Positions 17,963 through 26,034 of a stretch of DNA of 64,000 nt are shown in pieces. Every line of letters starts with the position of its first letter. The stretch's first letter is position 1. The stretch is taken from positions 62,001 to 126,000 of the forward strand of contig NZ_JBHTCO010000019.1 of the NCBI RefSeq assembly GCF_042665295.1, in the 5' to 3' direction. A program made the position numbers and the translations under genes. A model generated the notes under the pieces. That model was not told where the DNA came from, did not search any database, and saw only the letters and a list, made by a program, of their open reading frames with translations. Source of the stretch: Scopulibacillus_A cellulosilyticus. Its GTDB lineage: Bacteria; Bacillota; Bacilli; Bacillales; Sporolactobacillaceae.

Positions 17963-17986
17963 ACATACCTTACAGGGGTATAATAT
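17963..17986 (+). promoter_or_regulatory. CsoR-type operator of the DUF4396 gene
   Basis: ATACCTTACAGGGGTAT directly adjoins and overlaps TATAAT, 20 bp upstream of the ATG's AAGGAG site. It matches the copZ box in its TACC and GGGGTAT half sites. Confidence 0.65.
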
Positions 17987-18006
17987 AAATAAAAAGGAGT
18001 GATAAT

Positions 18007-18795
18007 ATGACTTGGATTGTAGTAATTTCTTATTTAAGTATTATCATCGGGATTTTACAAGGCATCATTATTACGGTTGATATCATTCGGTACCCACAAA
18101 AAATGATGCCAATCATGAATATTGTTTGGCCGCTGACTGGCCTATATTTCCCTATCGTCGGATTTTGCGCTTATTACAAGCTTGGACGAAATAAGGATCC
18201 TATGCAAATGGATATGGGAGACATGAATATGGAAGCCAGCATGGAAATGGAAATGGATATGAACATGGACCATGGCAGCCACCATATGGAACATCATCAT
18301 GAACATATGCAACACGACCATAGCCATATGCACCATCATCATGGAAATAAGCCTTTTTGGCAAAGCGTTTTTGTGTCTACTACACATTGCAGCAGCGGCT
18401 GCTCAATTGGGGATTTAATAGGTGCACCAATTGTGTTTGCATTAGGATGGACGATCGCTGGCAGTATGATGCTTGCTGATTATGTCATTGAATTTATATT
18501 GGCGTATATCTTTGGACTTCTCTTTCAATATTATGGAATGGGATTTGAAAAACACGACCACCCGGGTGAAGCTTTAAAAGATGCAGTAAAAGCTGATACT
18601 CTTTCACTCATTGCTTTCGAAATCGGAATGTTTGGCTGGATGGCAATCACTAATTACGTCCTTTTTACGTCAATGCCTGAGCCTACCTCTGTAGTTTTTT
18701 GGTTTATGATGCAAATTGCTATGATGATTGGCTTTTGCACGAGTTACCCTGTTAACTGGTATCTTGTCAAAAAGGGCGTTAAGCACGCAATGTGA
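18007..18795 (+). CDS. DUF4396 membrane protein with His/Met-rich loop
   Basis: 262 residues. Two N-terminal helices (residues ~5-58) are followed by a hydrophilic loop (~65-113) made largely of Met, His, Glu and Asp with repeated HHH and MEM runs. The DUF4396 core then has four helices and the conserved TTHCSSGCSIGD. The Cys-rich motif and the loop look like copper-binding sites. With csoR upstream, copZ-copA downstream and a CsoR box at its promoter, I infer a copper transport or buffering role. The family has no assigned function that I know of. Confidence 0.85.
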   Translation: MTWIVVISYLSIIIGILQGIIITVDIIRYPQKMMPIMNIVWPLTGLYFPIVGFCAYYKLGRNKDPMQMDMGDMNMEASMEMEMDMNMDHGSHHMEHHHEHMQHDHSHMHHHHGNKPFWQSVFVSTTHCSSGCSIGDLIGAPIVFALGWTIAGSMMLADYVIEFILAYIFGLLFQYYGMGFEKHDHPGEALKDAVKADTLSLIAFEIGMFGWMAITNYVLFTSMPEPTSVVFWFMMQIAMMIGFCTSYPVNWYLVKKGVKHAM

Positions 18796-18886
18796 TTAGG
18801 TTATAAAAAGCCCCTCTTCCCTTTTCCTTAACCGTTTATCATAGTAAAAACCATGACTGTTATTTTGATATCCAAAAAATTTTAAG

Positions 18887-18917
18887 TTGACATTACCCTA
18901 TGGGGGTATGGTATAAT
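18887..18917 (+). promoter_or_regulatory. copZ promoter with CsoR box
   Basis: TTGACA (18887-18892) and TATAAT (18912-18917) are separated by 19 bp, and the spacer is the box TACCCTATGGGGGTATGGTA, almost the known CsoR operator of Bacillus copZA. The long spacer is also typical of MerR/CueR-type promoters. Confidence 0.85.
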
Positions 18918-19056
18918 GAAGCCGAACCGGAAGGATAGTTGAGATTTTGTTGATAAAATGCGTTTTTGAAAAACAAATATTGAAAAGAAATAAATCGAAT
19001 CAGTTATTCATTCCGGGTAGAGTAATATCAAATGGATTAATAAGGAGGTCATTCAA

Positions 19057-19263
19057 ATGAGTGATAAAACATTAAAAGTACAAGGCATGTCTTGCGGACA
19101 TTGTGTTAATGCCATTGAGGGAAGTGTAGGAAAACTCAATGGCGTTAAATCGGTTGAAGTTCATTTAGATAAAGGTGAAGTAGATGTTACATTTGATCCG
19201 GAAACGGTAAGCTTAAGAGAAATTACGGATACCATTGAAGATCAAGGCTATGATGTAGCCTAA
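19057..19263 (+). CDS. copZ: Copper chaperone CopZ
   Basis: 68-residue ferredoxin-like HMA protein with the Cu(I)-binding motif GMSCGHC near residue 12. It carries Cu(I) in the cytosol and hands it to the CopA ATPase. AAGGAGG precedes the ATG. It lies 87 bp upstream of copA, with a hairpin and another CsoR-type box between them. Confidence 0.96.
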   Translation: MSDKTLKVQGMSCGHCVNAIEGSVGKLNGVKSVEVHLDKGEVDVTFDPETVSLREITDTIEDQGYDVA

Positions 19264-19270
19264 AAACGAA

Positions 19271-19300
19271 GGTCGTGCTATCTTTAGCACGATCTCCTTT
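19271..19300 (+). terminator. Hairpin between copZ and copA
   Basis: TCGTGCTA and TAGCACGA form a stem over a 4-base loop, then CCTTTT. Partial termination here would give more copZ than copA message. Confidence 0.7.
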
Positions 19301-19311
19301 TCACTAAATTA

Positions 19312-19331
19312 TATACCCCTATATGGTATAT
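19312..19331 (+). promoter_or_regulatory. CsoR-type box before copA
   Basis: TATACCCCTATATGGTATAT repeats the TACC...GGTAT layout of the copZ site. It lies 20 bp upstream of the copA start, so copA may have its own copper-regulated promoter. Confidence 0.6.
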
Positions 19332-19350
19332 TGAGAGGAGAGAAATCATA

Positions 19351-21765
19351 ATGAGTACACAAAAAGAAGTAAACCTGCAAATTCAAGGGATGACCTGTGC
19401 AGCCTGTGCCAACAGGATTGAGAAAGGTTTGAAAAAAATCGAAGGTGTAGACGACGCCAATGTCAACTTTGCCCTCGAAAAATCAAAGGTTTTATACGAC
19501 CCGAGCGTAACAGATGTAAAGAATTTCGAAGAAAAAATCCAATCGCTTGGATATAAAGTCGTTAGAGATAAAACAGAATTTAACGTGATCGGCATGACTT
19601 GTGCAGCTTGCGCCAACAGGATTGAGAAAAAGCTGAATCGACTGGAGGGTGTTTCCCAGGCCAATGTGAACTTTGCACTGGAATCGGCTGCCGTTGAATA
19701 CGATCCGAAAGAGATTTCGATTCCCGATATGAAAGAAGCAATTAACAAGCTAGGGTATCAATTAAAGAAAAAATCGGATCAAGGTTCAAGTGCGTCCGAC
19801 ATTCGTCAAAAGGAAATTAAAAAACAAACGATCAAATTTATTGCTTCTGTCATACTAGCGTTACCACTGTTATGGTCGATGGTTAGTCACTTTGAATTTT
19901 TGTCATTCATATGGCTGCCGAAACTGTTCATGAATCCGTGGTTCCAATTTGCATTAGCCACACCAATCCAATTCATCATTGGTAGACAGTTTTATGCAGG
20001 AGCTTATAAAGCGCTTAGAAATAAAAGTGCTAACATGGATGTCCTGGTTGCTATGGGTACATCAGCCGCCTACTTCTACAGTTTGTATTTAAGCATCAAA
20101 TCTATTGGCGGACACGGGCATCCTGTGCTTTACTTTGAGACTAGTGCTGTTCTAATTACGCTTATTTTACTTGGCAAACTGTTTGAAGTAAAAGCCAAAG
20201 GAAGATCATCTGAAGCCATCAAAAAATTGATGGGTCTTCAGGCTAAAAATGCAACAGTTGTTCGTGATGGCCGAGAAATGGTCATTCCGGTGGCAGAAGT
20301 TCTTGAGGGCGATATTGTTTATGTGAAACCGGGTGAAAAAGTTCCAGTAGACGGCGTAATTGTCGAGGGCCAATCGGCTCTGGATGAATCAATGTTAACA
20401 GGTGAAAGTATTCCGGTTGATAAAACCATCGGTGACAATGTCATCGGAGCGACGATTAATAAAAATGGTTTTTTAAAGGTAAAAGCTACGAAGGTTGGTA
20501 AAGATACGGCACTGTCCCAAATTATTAAAGTGGTTGAAGAAGCGCAAGGATCAAAAGCACCGATTCAACGACTGGCTGACCGCATTTCCGGTGTATTTGT
20601 ACCAATTGTTGTTGGATTAGCGCTTCTGTCTTTTGTTATTTGGTATACGCTCGTTGCACCGGGGGATTTTGCAGCAGCACTTGAAAAATTCATTGCCGTA
20701 CTTGTCATTGCATGTCCTTGTGCACTTGGATTGGCTACGCCAACTTCAATTATGGCAGGATCAGGACGTTCAGCCGAATTTGGTATCTTGTTTAAAGGCG
20801 GCGAACATCTTGAACAAACACACCTGATTGATACCATCATTTTAGATAAAACCGGGACCGTGACAAACGGCACACCAAAACTGACAGACGTTTCAACGAA
20901 TTGGAACGAAGCTGATCTTCTAAAACTTGTCGGATCTGCCGAAAAACAGTCTGAGCACCCATTGGCCCAGGCTATTGTAGAAGGGATTCAAGATTTAGGC
21001 ATTGAACTAAAGAACGCTGAATCCTTTGAAGCTATTCCTGGCCATGGCATTCAAGCAAAAGTTGAAGGTCGATTGTTGCACATTGGGACCCGTCGTCTGA
21101 TGAAAAAAGAAAAGATTGATGTCCCTAAGGATTGCTTTGACGATATGGTTTCGTTTGAAAAAACCGGTAAAACAGCCATGCTTGTTGCAGTTGATCATCA
21201 GTTTGCCGGAATTGTTGCTGTGGCCGATACGGTTAAAGATACCTCAAAAGAAGCGATTTCCCGTCTGCATGACATGGGATTAGAAGTAGTCATGATTACC
21301 GGGGATAATAAACAGACCGCAGAAGCTATCGCCAAACAAGTCGGCATCAAACATACCATTGCAGAAGTTCTGCCTGAAGGAAAAGCTGAAGAAGTTAAAA
21401 AACTGCAAAACAAAGGGTACAAAGTAGCGATGGTTGGTGATGGAATAAATGACGCCCCGGCACTTGCAACAGCGGATATTGGTATGGCAATTGGGACAGG
21501 AACAGACGTTGCAATGGAAGCTGCGGATATCACATTGATCCGGGGGGATCTGAACAGTATTGCGGATGCGATTATGATGAGTAAGAAAACAATACGAAAC
21601 ATTAAACAAAACCTGTTCTGGGCATTCGCTTACAACAGTGTAGGCGTTCCAATTGCAGCGATCGGCTTATTAGCTCCTTGGCTGGCCGGAGCGGCAATGG
21701 CCTTTAGCTCCGTATCTGTTGTCTTAAATGCACTGCGCTTGCAACGAATTAAATTAAAAGCATAG
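19351..21765 (+). CDS. copA: Copper-exporting P1B-type ATPase
   Basis: 804 residues. Two N-terminal HMA domains each carry GMTCAAC (residues ~13 and ~80). The transmembrane metal site is ACPCALGLATP, the phosphorylation motif DKTGTVTNG, the TGES loop is LTGESIPVD, the nucleotide-domain HP is in SEHPLAQA, and the hinge is VGDGINDAPAL. The CPC motif and tandem HMAs identify a Cu(I) exporter in the plasma membrane. GAGAGGAG precedes the ATG. It is the last gene of the copZ-copA unit. Confidence 0.97.
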   Translation: MSTQKEVNLQIQGMTCAACANRIEKGLKKIEGVDDANVNFALEKSKVLYDPSVTDVKNFEEKIQSLGYKVVRDKTEFNVIGMTCAACANRIEKKLNRLEGVSQANVNFALESAAVEYDPKEISIPDMKEAINKLGYQLKKKSDQGSSASDIRQKEIKKQTIKFIASVILALPLLWSMVSHFEFLSFIWLPKLFMNPWFQFALATPIQFIIGRQFYAGAYKALRNKSANMDVLVAMGTSAAYFYSLYLSIKSIGGHGHPVLYFETSAVLITLILLGKLFEVKAKGRSSEAIKKLMGLQAKNATVVRDGREMVIPVAEVLEGDIVYVKPGEKVPVDGVIVEGQSALDESMLTGESIPVDKTIGDNVIGATINKNGFLKVKATKVGKDTALSQIIKVVEEAQGSKAPIQRLADRISGVFVPIVVGLALLSFVIWYTLVAPGDFAAALEKFIAVLVIACPCALGLATPTSIMAGSGRSAEFGILFKGGEHLEQTHLIDTIILDKTGTVTNGTPKLTDVSTNWNEADLLKLVGSAEKQSEHPLAQAIVEGIQDLGIELKNAESFEAIPGHGIQAKVEGRLLHIGTRRLMKKEKIDVPKDCFDDMVSFEKTGKTAMLVAVDHQFAGIVAVADTVKDTSKEAISRLHDMGLEVVMITGDNKQTAEAIAKQVGIKHTIAEVLPEGKAEEVKKLQNKGYKVAMVGDGINDAPALATADIGMAIGTGTDVAMEAADITLIRGDLNSIADAIMMSKKTIRNIKQNLFWAFAYNSVGVPIAAIGLLAPWLAGAAMAFSSVSVVLNALRLQRIKLKA

Positions 21766-21884
21766 AAAATAAAGGAGGCCAAATTGGCTTCCTCTCCATC
21801 TATTTAACTTTAAATTATCACGGCATATTTTTAATTTAGGGAACCTTCTAAACAAATGAAAAGGTGTCAAGGGTGTGAAAATGA

Positions 21885-22514
21885 ATGAATCAAAAAGAAG
21901 AAATGGTGAAATTAGCTGTTAATGGCGGTATATCATTTGGTTCAAAATTAAATGCTAAACAGTTATCCGTCATTGCTGAGTACATGAACGATGGTGATGA
22001 ACTGGAACTGACAACTTTCCAACAACTTTACATCGAAGTACCCGAAAAGAAAGCAGACTTAGTCAAAGAAAAATTTAAGGAAGTAGGCTTGTTTTGCTAT
22101 CCAGTAGGAAATTTCGTAAAAAATCTAAGAACCTGTAACTTTTGTAAGGGATCAGAAAAAGAAGGTATGCCAGTTGCTATTGAACTAAATAAACGAATAG
22201 CAGGAAAACCAGTTCCCTTTACGCTTCGCCCTGCCTATACTGGATGCCCGATTGGATGCGGTGAACCTATGGTCAATGATATCGGCGTAATGAAAGTAAG
22301 AAACGGATATAACTTATATATTGGCGGAAAAGCTAAAGGGTTGGATGCCGAAACAGGAACTTTATTTATGGAGCAGCTAATTCCTGAACAACTTTACGAG
22401 GTTGTGGAAAAAATTATTGATCTCTACGCTGAACATGGTAAAAAGAGAGAACCTTTCTATAAATTTATTAATCGTTTTGGATTAGAAAACTTAAAAAGTC
22501 AAGTAGCTGGATAA
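21885..22514 (+). CDS. Short NirA/sulfite reductase-like siroheme and [4Fe-4S] protein
   Basis: 209 residues. It has an N-terminal ferredoxin-like half domain of nitrite/sulfite reductases (ISFGSKLNAKQLSVIAEYM ... LTTFQQLYIEV) and a C-terminal metal-binding part with CNFC and CPIGCGEP. These cysteines match the spacing of the [4Fe-4S]-siroheme site. It is less than half the length of NirA or CysI, so it is a single-repeat form. It stands between copper export and iron uptake genes. Function unknown; a small redox protein or siroheme-dependent reductase is possible. Confidence 0.75.
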   Translation: MNQKEEMVKLAVNGGISFGSKLNAKQLSVIAEYMNDGDELELTTFQQLYIEVPEKKADLVKEKFKEVGLFCYPVGNFVKNLRTCNFCKGSEKEGMPVAIELNKRIAGKPVPFTLRPAYTGCPIGCGEPMVNDIGVMKVRNGYNLYIGGKAKGLDAETGTLFMEQLIPEQLYEVVEKIIDLYAEHGKKREPFYKFINRFGLENLKSQVAG

Positions 22515-22744
22515 ATAAATGATTTAAAATATAATATGCTTAATTAACAAAAAGCAAAAAGGATAAATACATTGTACACCGTTTCTACATATTTTAAATC
22601 GAGCTGTCATTAGTTATGTTATGCTTAATCCAATTTCAATTTTTATGAAATTCTTTCTATCTTGCAGTATGTTTAACAATATTAACAAAATAGAGAAGGA
22701 AGAAACTAACATGTCTACGCATGATGTATTAAAAAACGGAATAA

Positions 22745-22785
22745 AAAACACGCTTACTTCTTTATTGAAAAGAAAAGCGTGTTTT
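22745..22785. terminator. Bidirectional terminator between the NirA-like and FTR1 genes
   Basis: AAAACACGCTT and AAGCGTGTTTT are perfect inverted arms with flanking A and T runs on either side. It terminates the iron permease on the minus strand. Confidence 0.85.
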
Positions 22786-22802
22786 ATTTCGTGTCAATTT
22801 TT

Positions 22803-23765
22803 TTATTTAGCATTCTTAGCAGCAATTTCTTTATGAGGTTTCCATCGACGTACATATTCAGCCCCTACATATGATCCTAGGACAAGTATGGCAGCCAAAG
22901 CCTGTGCTGCAAGTCCTTCAACTGTCGGAAATACCGCGAACCACATCCCCATCCATCCAGGTATAGGAATATTTATTTTTGTTGTTGGAATCCACCCGGC
23001 CTGTTGCAACTCTTGAGCACTCTCACCTACCATAACGATTAAAACAATCCCTAATAAGACACCTGTGAAAACAAGCATTTTCTTATATGGTAGTTTCTTT
23101 TGAGCGATAAATGTAAGGACAGCAACAATTGCAGTTAAAAACAAACCAATTACTGTCCCTTCAAGGACTACCTCTGATCCGGCCTTTAATCGTAAGTCCT
23201 GAAGGAAAAGATCGACTTCAAACCCCTCACGATAAATAGCTGAAAAACCAAGCAGAGCTAACCCTATGTATGTTGCTGAACTGCTATTATCGTTTTTCAT
23301 TAATTCCTTTTTCTTTTTATTATGATGACCAATCCAACCAGTCCAATAAATCTTATGGAAGAACCAGTTCATAACAATAAGAAGAACAACAATAGCTAAA
23401 AGTCCTGTTCCAGCTTGAATGTCATATTCTGGTGCCTTTATTGATGAAATAATGGCTACAATTATAAACCAACTAATGATAGTAGCCAAAAAGCCAATTC
23501 CCGAACCTGTAAAAATAGGTTTCCAATAAAAATTCTTAGTTCGAATCAGGCCGGCAGTCATTGCAGATAAAACTAAAATAGCTTCCAAACCTTCACGAAA
23601 AACAAGTATTCCAGCGTTGACGATAGAAGATACTGAACTCATATTGTGATTGTTCGGTTCCGGTACTCCATTAGATGAAATACCTTGCCAAACAAATATA
23701 CCAGCAACTAAAAAAATAGCCACAGCTATTAATACGGATTTAATATTTAAAAAACTACGGGCCAT
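22803..23765 (-). CDS. efeU: FTR1-family iron permease
   Basis: 320 residues and about seven hydrophobic segments. The two iron-binding REXXE motifs are present: FREGLEAIL near residue 56 and YREGFEVDL near residue 178. This permease imports iron across the membrane, normally with an oxidase partner (EfeB/EfeO or a multicopper oxidase). Neither efeO nor efeB is adjacent, but the multicopper oxidase at 15-16.5 kb could supply Fe(III). A strong Fur box lies just upstream, so iron limitation should induce it. Confidence 0.92.
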   Translation of the reverse strand: MARSFLNIKSVLIAVAIFLVAGIFVWQGISSNGVPEPNNHNMSSVSSIVNAGILVFREGLEAILVLSAMTAGLIRTKNFYWKPIFTGSGIGFLATIISWFIIVAIISSIKAPEYDIQAGTGLLAIVVLLIVMNWFFHKIYWTGWIGHHNKKKKELMKNDNSSSATYIGLALLGFSAIYREGFEVDLFLQDLRLKAGSEVVLEGTVIGLFLTAIVAVLTFIAQKKLPYKKMLVFTGVLLGIVLIVMVGESAQELQQAGWIPTTKINIPIPGWMGMWFAVFPTVEGLAAQALAAILVLGSYVGAEYVRRWKPHKEIAAKNAK

Positions 23766-23809
23766 TAATATCCCTCCAGAAGAAAAAGTAACTAAAGGCT
23801 TCTGTATTT

Positions 23810-23828
23810 GATAATGATTTTCAATTTC
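23810..23828. promoter_or_regulatory. Fur box of the iron permease
   Basis: GATAATGATTTTCAATTTC agrees with the 19-bp Fur consensus at 16 positions and lies 45 bp upstream of the permease ATG. Confidence 0.8.
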
Positions 23829-24219
23829 ATATTAAATAATATTTAGAAAACCGTCAATAGTATTTTGATAAATAAATAATTCCTTTTTTTTGAAACGAAT
23901 TCAATAAGGAGGGGGTTTAGTCTTCTTATACGCTATGGGCCAGAATTTAGTTGTTTATCATGTCATGGTTATGTGATAAAAGAGCCGACAACTTCAATGA
24001 CCGCAGTATAATGGACATTGATGTTGTCAGCTCTTATAAAATGGTTAAATATACTGCTGCTAACCCAATTACGCAAATAATGCAACATAAGTTATTCACA
24101 TTCAATATCTAAAATGGTTATTTATTCTTCTAATTTATTTTATTCACTATTTATAAGTTATCTTGTTATTTATCTAAATAGTACACACTGACTCTTTCCG
24201 ACAGCCTTAAAATTTAACC
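23829..24219. other. Intergenic stretch with an imperfect inverted repeat
   Basis: No gene seen. At 23979-24035, AAGAGCCGACAAC and GTTGTCAGCTCTT (extended by CAATG/CATTG) form a long imperfect stem about 20 bp per arm. It could be a transcript terminator of the AraC gene or a small palindromic repeat element. The rest is AT-rich with nothing recognisable. Confidence 0.45.
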
Positions 24220-25731
24220 TTACTTTTCTTTAGATTTCTTACTTTTTTCTTGTTGGCGGTATGCTCTTGGAGACAAACCTGTTGCTTTTTTAAAAATACG
24301 GCTAAAATAATTTGCGTCCGTAAAACCGATTTGATCTGTAATTTCTTGTATTGTCATCGTTGTCTCAACCAGCAGTTTCCTGGCCTTTCTAAGCCGTATA
24401 TCTGTCAAAATACTGCGAAACGATCTCCCTTTTGACTGTGTGATTAAATGGCTGTAATAACTCGGACTCATCCCGACATGTTCAGCAATATCCTTTAAAC
24501 CTAAATGATGCATATGGTAATTTTGTTCCATAAATCGCAGTCCCCGTTCAATAACGTCTGTGGCCGCCTTCTCTTTTTGTCGTTCTGCACCATCAATTAA
24601 AATAAATACAAACAAAATAACTTCCTGAACGATCTTGAATAAGACTGGATCAAACAAAACAGTATCGAAAATATTATGATAGTATGCCTCTGTTTCATGG
24701 TTCTGGTCTAAATAATAGGTCTTCATAAAACGGCGCAGCTGCGCAAGGATACTCGTAAAACGAACACGAAGCAGTTCAGGTTCGGGATAAGGCGTTTCAA
24801 AGCTTGTGAAATTTTCGTAGAGCCAATTTTTTATCCCCTGTTTGTTCCCTTCTTCCAGCAAAGTCATCCATTCCCTTTGCTCTTCCGGAGTCAGAAAAGG
24901 ATCAATAGAATAAAAGCTTGCATCATTGTCCACCCAAAACAGCTGCTGCATGCCTTTGAAAAAGCTTAATTTAAACATGTTAATTGTTTTTAAATACATT
25001 TCATTTAAACTTGTTGCTGAAATTGAAGCAGGATGAATCGCAATATTCAATCGGCGGTTAGAATATTCGCTTGCCCACCTTTGCAAAATCCTTTGACCCT
25101 CCTGCTGCAAAATGATGCATTCGTTTTGCTTTGGAATTTGCAATACACATACAACATCTTTGCTTAAAGGAAAATATTGAACAGGATACGGGATATTATA
25201 TTGCTCCAGCCAATGGGACAAAATTGGCATATGTTCTTTCTTCTCAGGACGCAATATAACCATGCTGTACTCATTTTGCTCTAAAGGCTGCGCCTTAAAT
25301 AAGGCTGGATAGGAAATTTGCGTCGAAGCCGATTCCAGAGCTTCGTTTTGACGGTGCTTGTCCAGGGAACTTTGCGATGCTTGAAACAAACTCTTTTTTA
25401 ATTGTTCGTGCGATAATGGCTTAATTAATAAAGAAATACTGTGAAATTCAATCGCTTGGACAGCCCGCTCAAAAACGGCCTCAGCGGTTAAACAAATAAC
25501 GGTTTGTACGTATTGACGTAAAAGTATTGTTATTTCGGTCATTCTATATGAAGGAACCATTTCTAACTCCAAACAAACGACTTCAGGTTTATGGTTATTG
25601 ATATATTCAATCATTTCATCTAAATGAACGGCTTCCGCGACAGTTTCAAAATTCAAACGGCTGGATTGTATGAACCAGCGAATCCCGGTTCGCTCTGTCT
25701 GATCTCGGTCAGCTATTAAAATTGCCGGCAT
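24220..25731 (-). CDS. Receiver-AraC regulator with degenerate phosphoacceptor
   Basis: 503 residues in the YesN layout. The N-terminal receiver-like domain (~1-120) starts MPAILIADRDQTERTG and keeps the Lys of IKPLS. At the expected phospho-Asp, the text is VCLELEM, with Glu instead of Asp. A middle region of unknown fold precedes two AraC HTH motifs: LKDIAEHVGMSPSYYSHLI and IQEITDQIGFTDANYFSRIFK. No sensor kinase lies beside it. It may be phosphorylation-independent. Its last 40 bases are duplicated at 12.4 kb. Targets are unknown; the adjacent MFS gene is one candidate. Confidence 0.88.
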   Translation of the reverse strand: MPAILIADRDQTERTGIRWFIQSSRLNFETVAEAVHLDEMIEYINNHKPEVVCLELEMVPSYRMTEITILLRQYVQTVICLTAEAVFERAVQAIEFHSISLLIKPLSHEQLKKSLFQASQSSLDKHRQNEALESASTQISYPALFKAQPLEQNEYSMVILRPEKKEHMPILSHWLEQYNIPYPVQYFPLSKDVVCVLQIPKQNECIILQQEGQRILQRWASEYSNRRLNIAIHPASISATSLNEMYLKTINMFKLSFFKGMQQLFWVDNDASFYSIDPFLTPEEQREWMTLLEEGNKQGIKNWLYENFTSFETPYPEPELLRVRFTSILAQLRRFMKTYYLDQNHETEAYYHNIFDTVLFDPVLFKIVQEVILFVFILIDGAERQKEKAATDVIERGLRFMEQNYHMHHLGLKDIAEHVGMSPSYYSHLITQSKGRSFRSILTDIRLRKARKLLVETTMTIQEITDQIGFTDANYFSRIFKKATGLSPRAYRQQEKSKKSKEK

Positions 25732-26012
25732 AGTTTGTTCACATCCTCTGTCAATACATCAATAACCATTATACTCTATTTTTAGTTTGATATTTTTTAA
25801 ACGAACCTATGATTTAAATACTAAAAAATATAGTGACAGGACTTATAAAGGAAAGTTATGCTTATCAGACTTAATTTGAAAAAACTTTTTTGGTTTACTT
25901 TATCATTTAACCGAGAAGACCACTTTCTCAAGCTTTCCTAGGAGGGTGATGACTATCCGTGAGAAACATAATGTGAATATTTGACCAAACTTCAATCTTT
26001 ATTAGTTGTGTA

Positions 26013-26034
26013 AAAAGGATAATTATCCTTTTGT
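26013..26034 (-). terminator. Palindromic terminator at the MFS gene stop
   Basis: AAAAGGATAATTATCCTTTT is a perfect 20-bp palindrome that contains the MFS stop codon. It has little room for a loop, so termination is plausible but not certain. Confidence 0.5.

Noticed and set aside
22621..22836. 71-codon plus-strand frame before the iron permease gene
   Set aside because: It runs through a strong terminator hairpin and into the opposite permease gene, and its reading is not protein-like.
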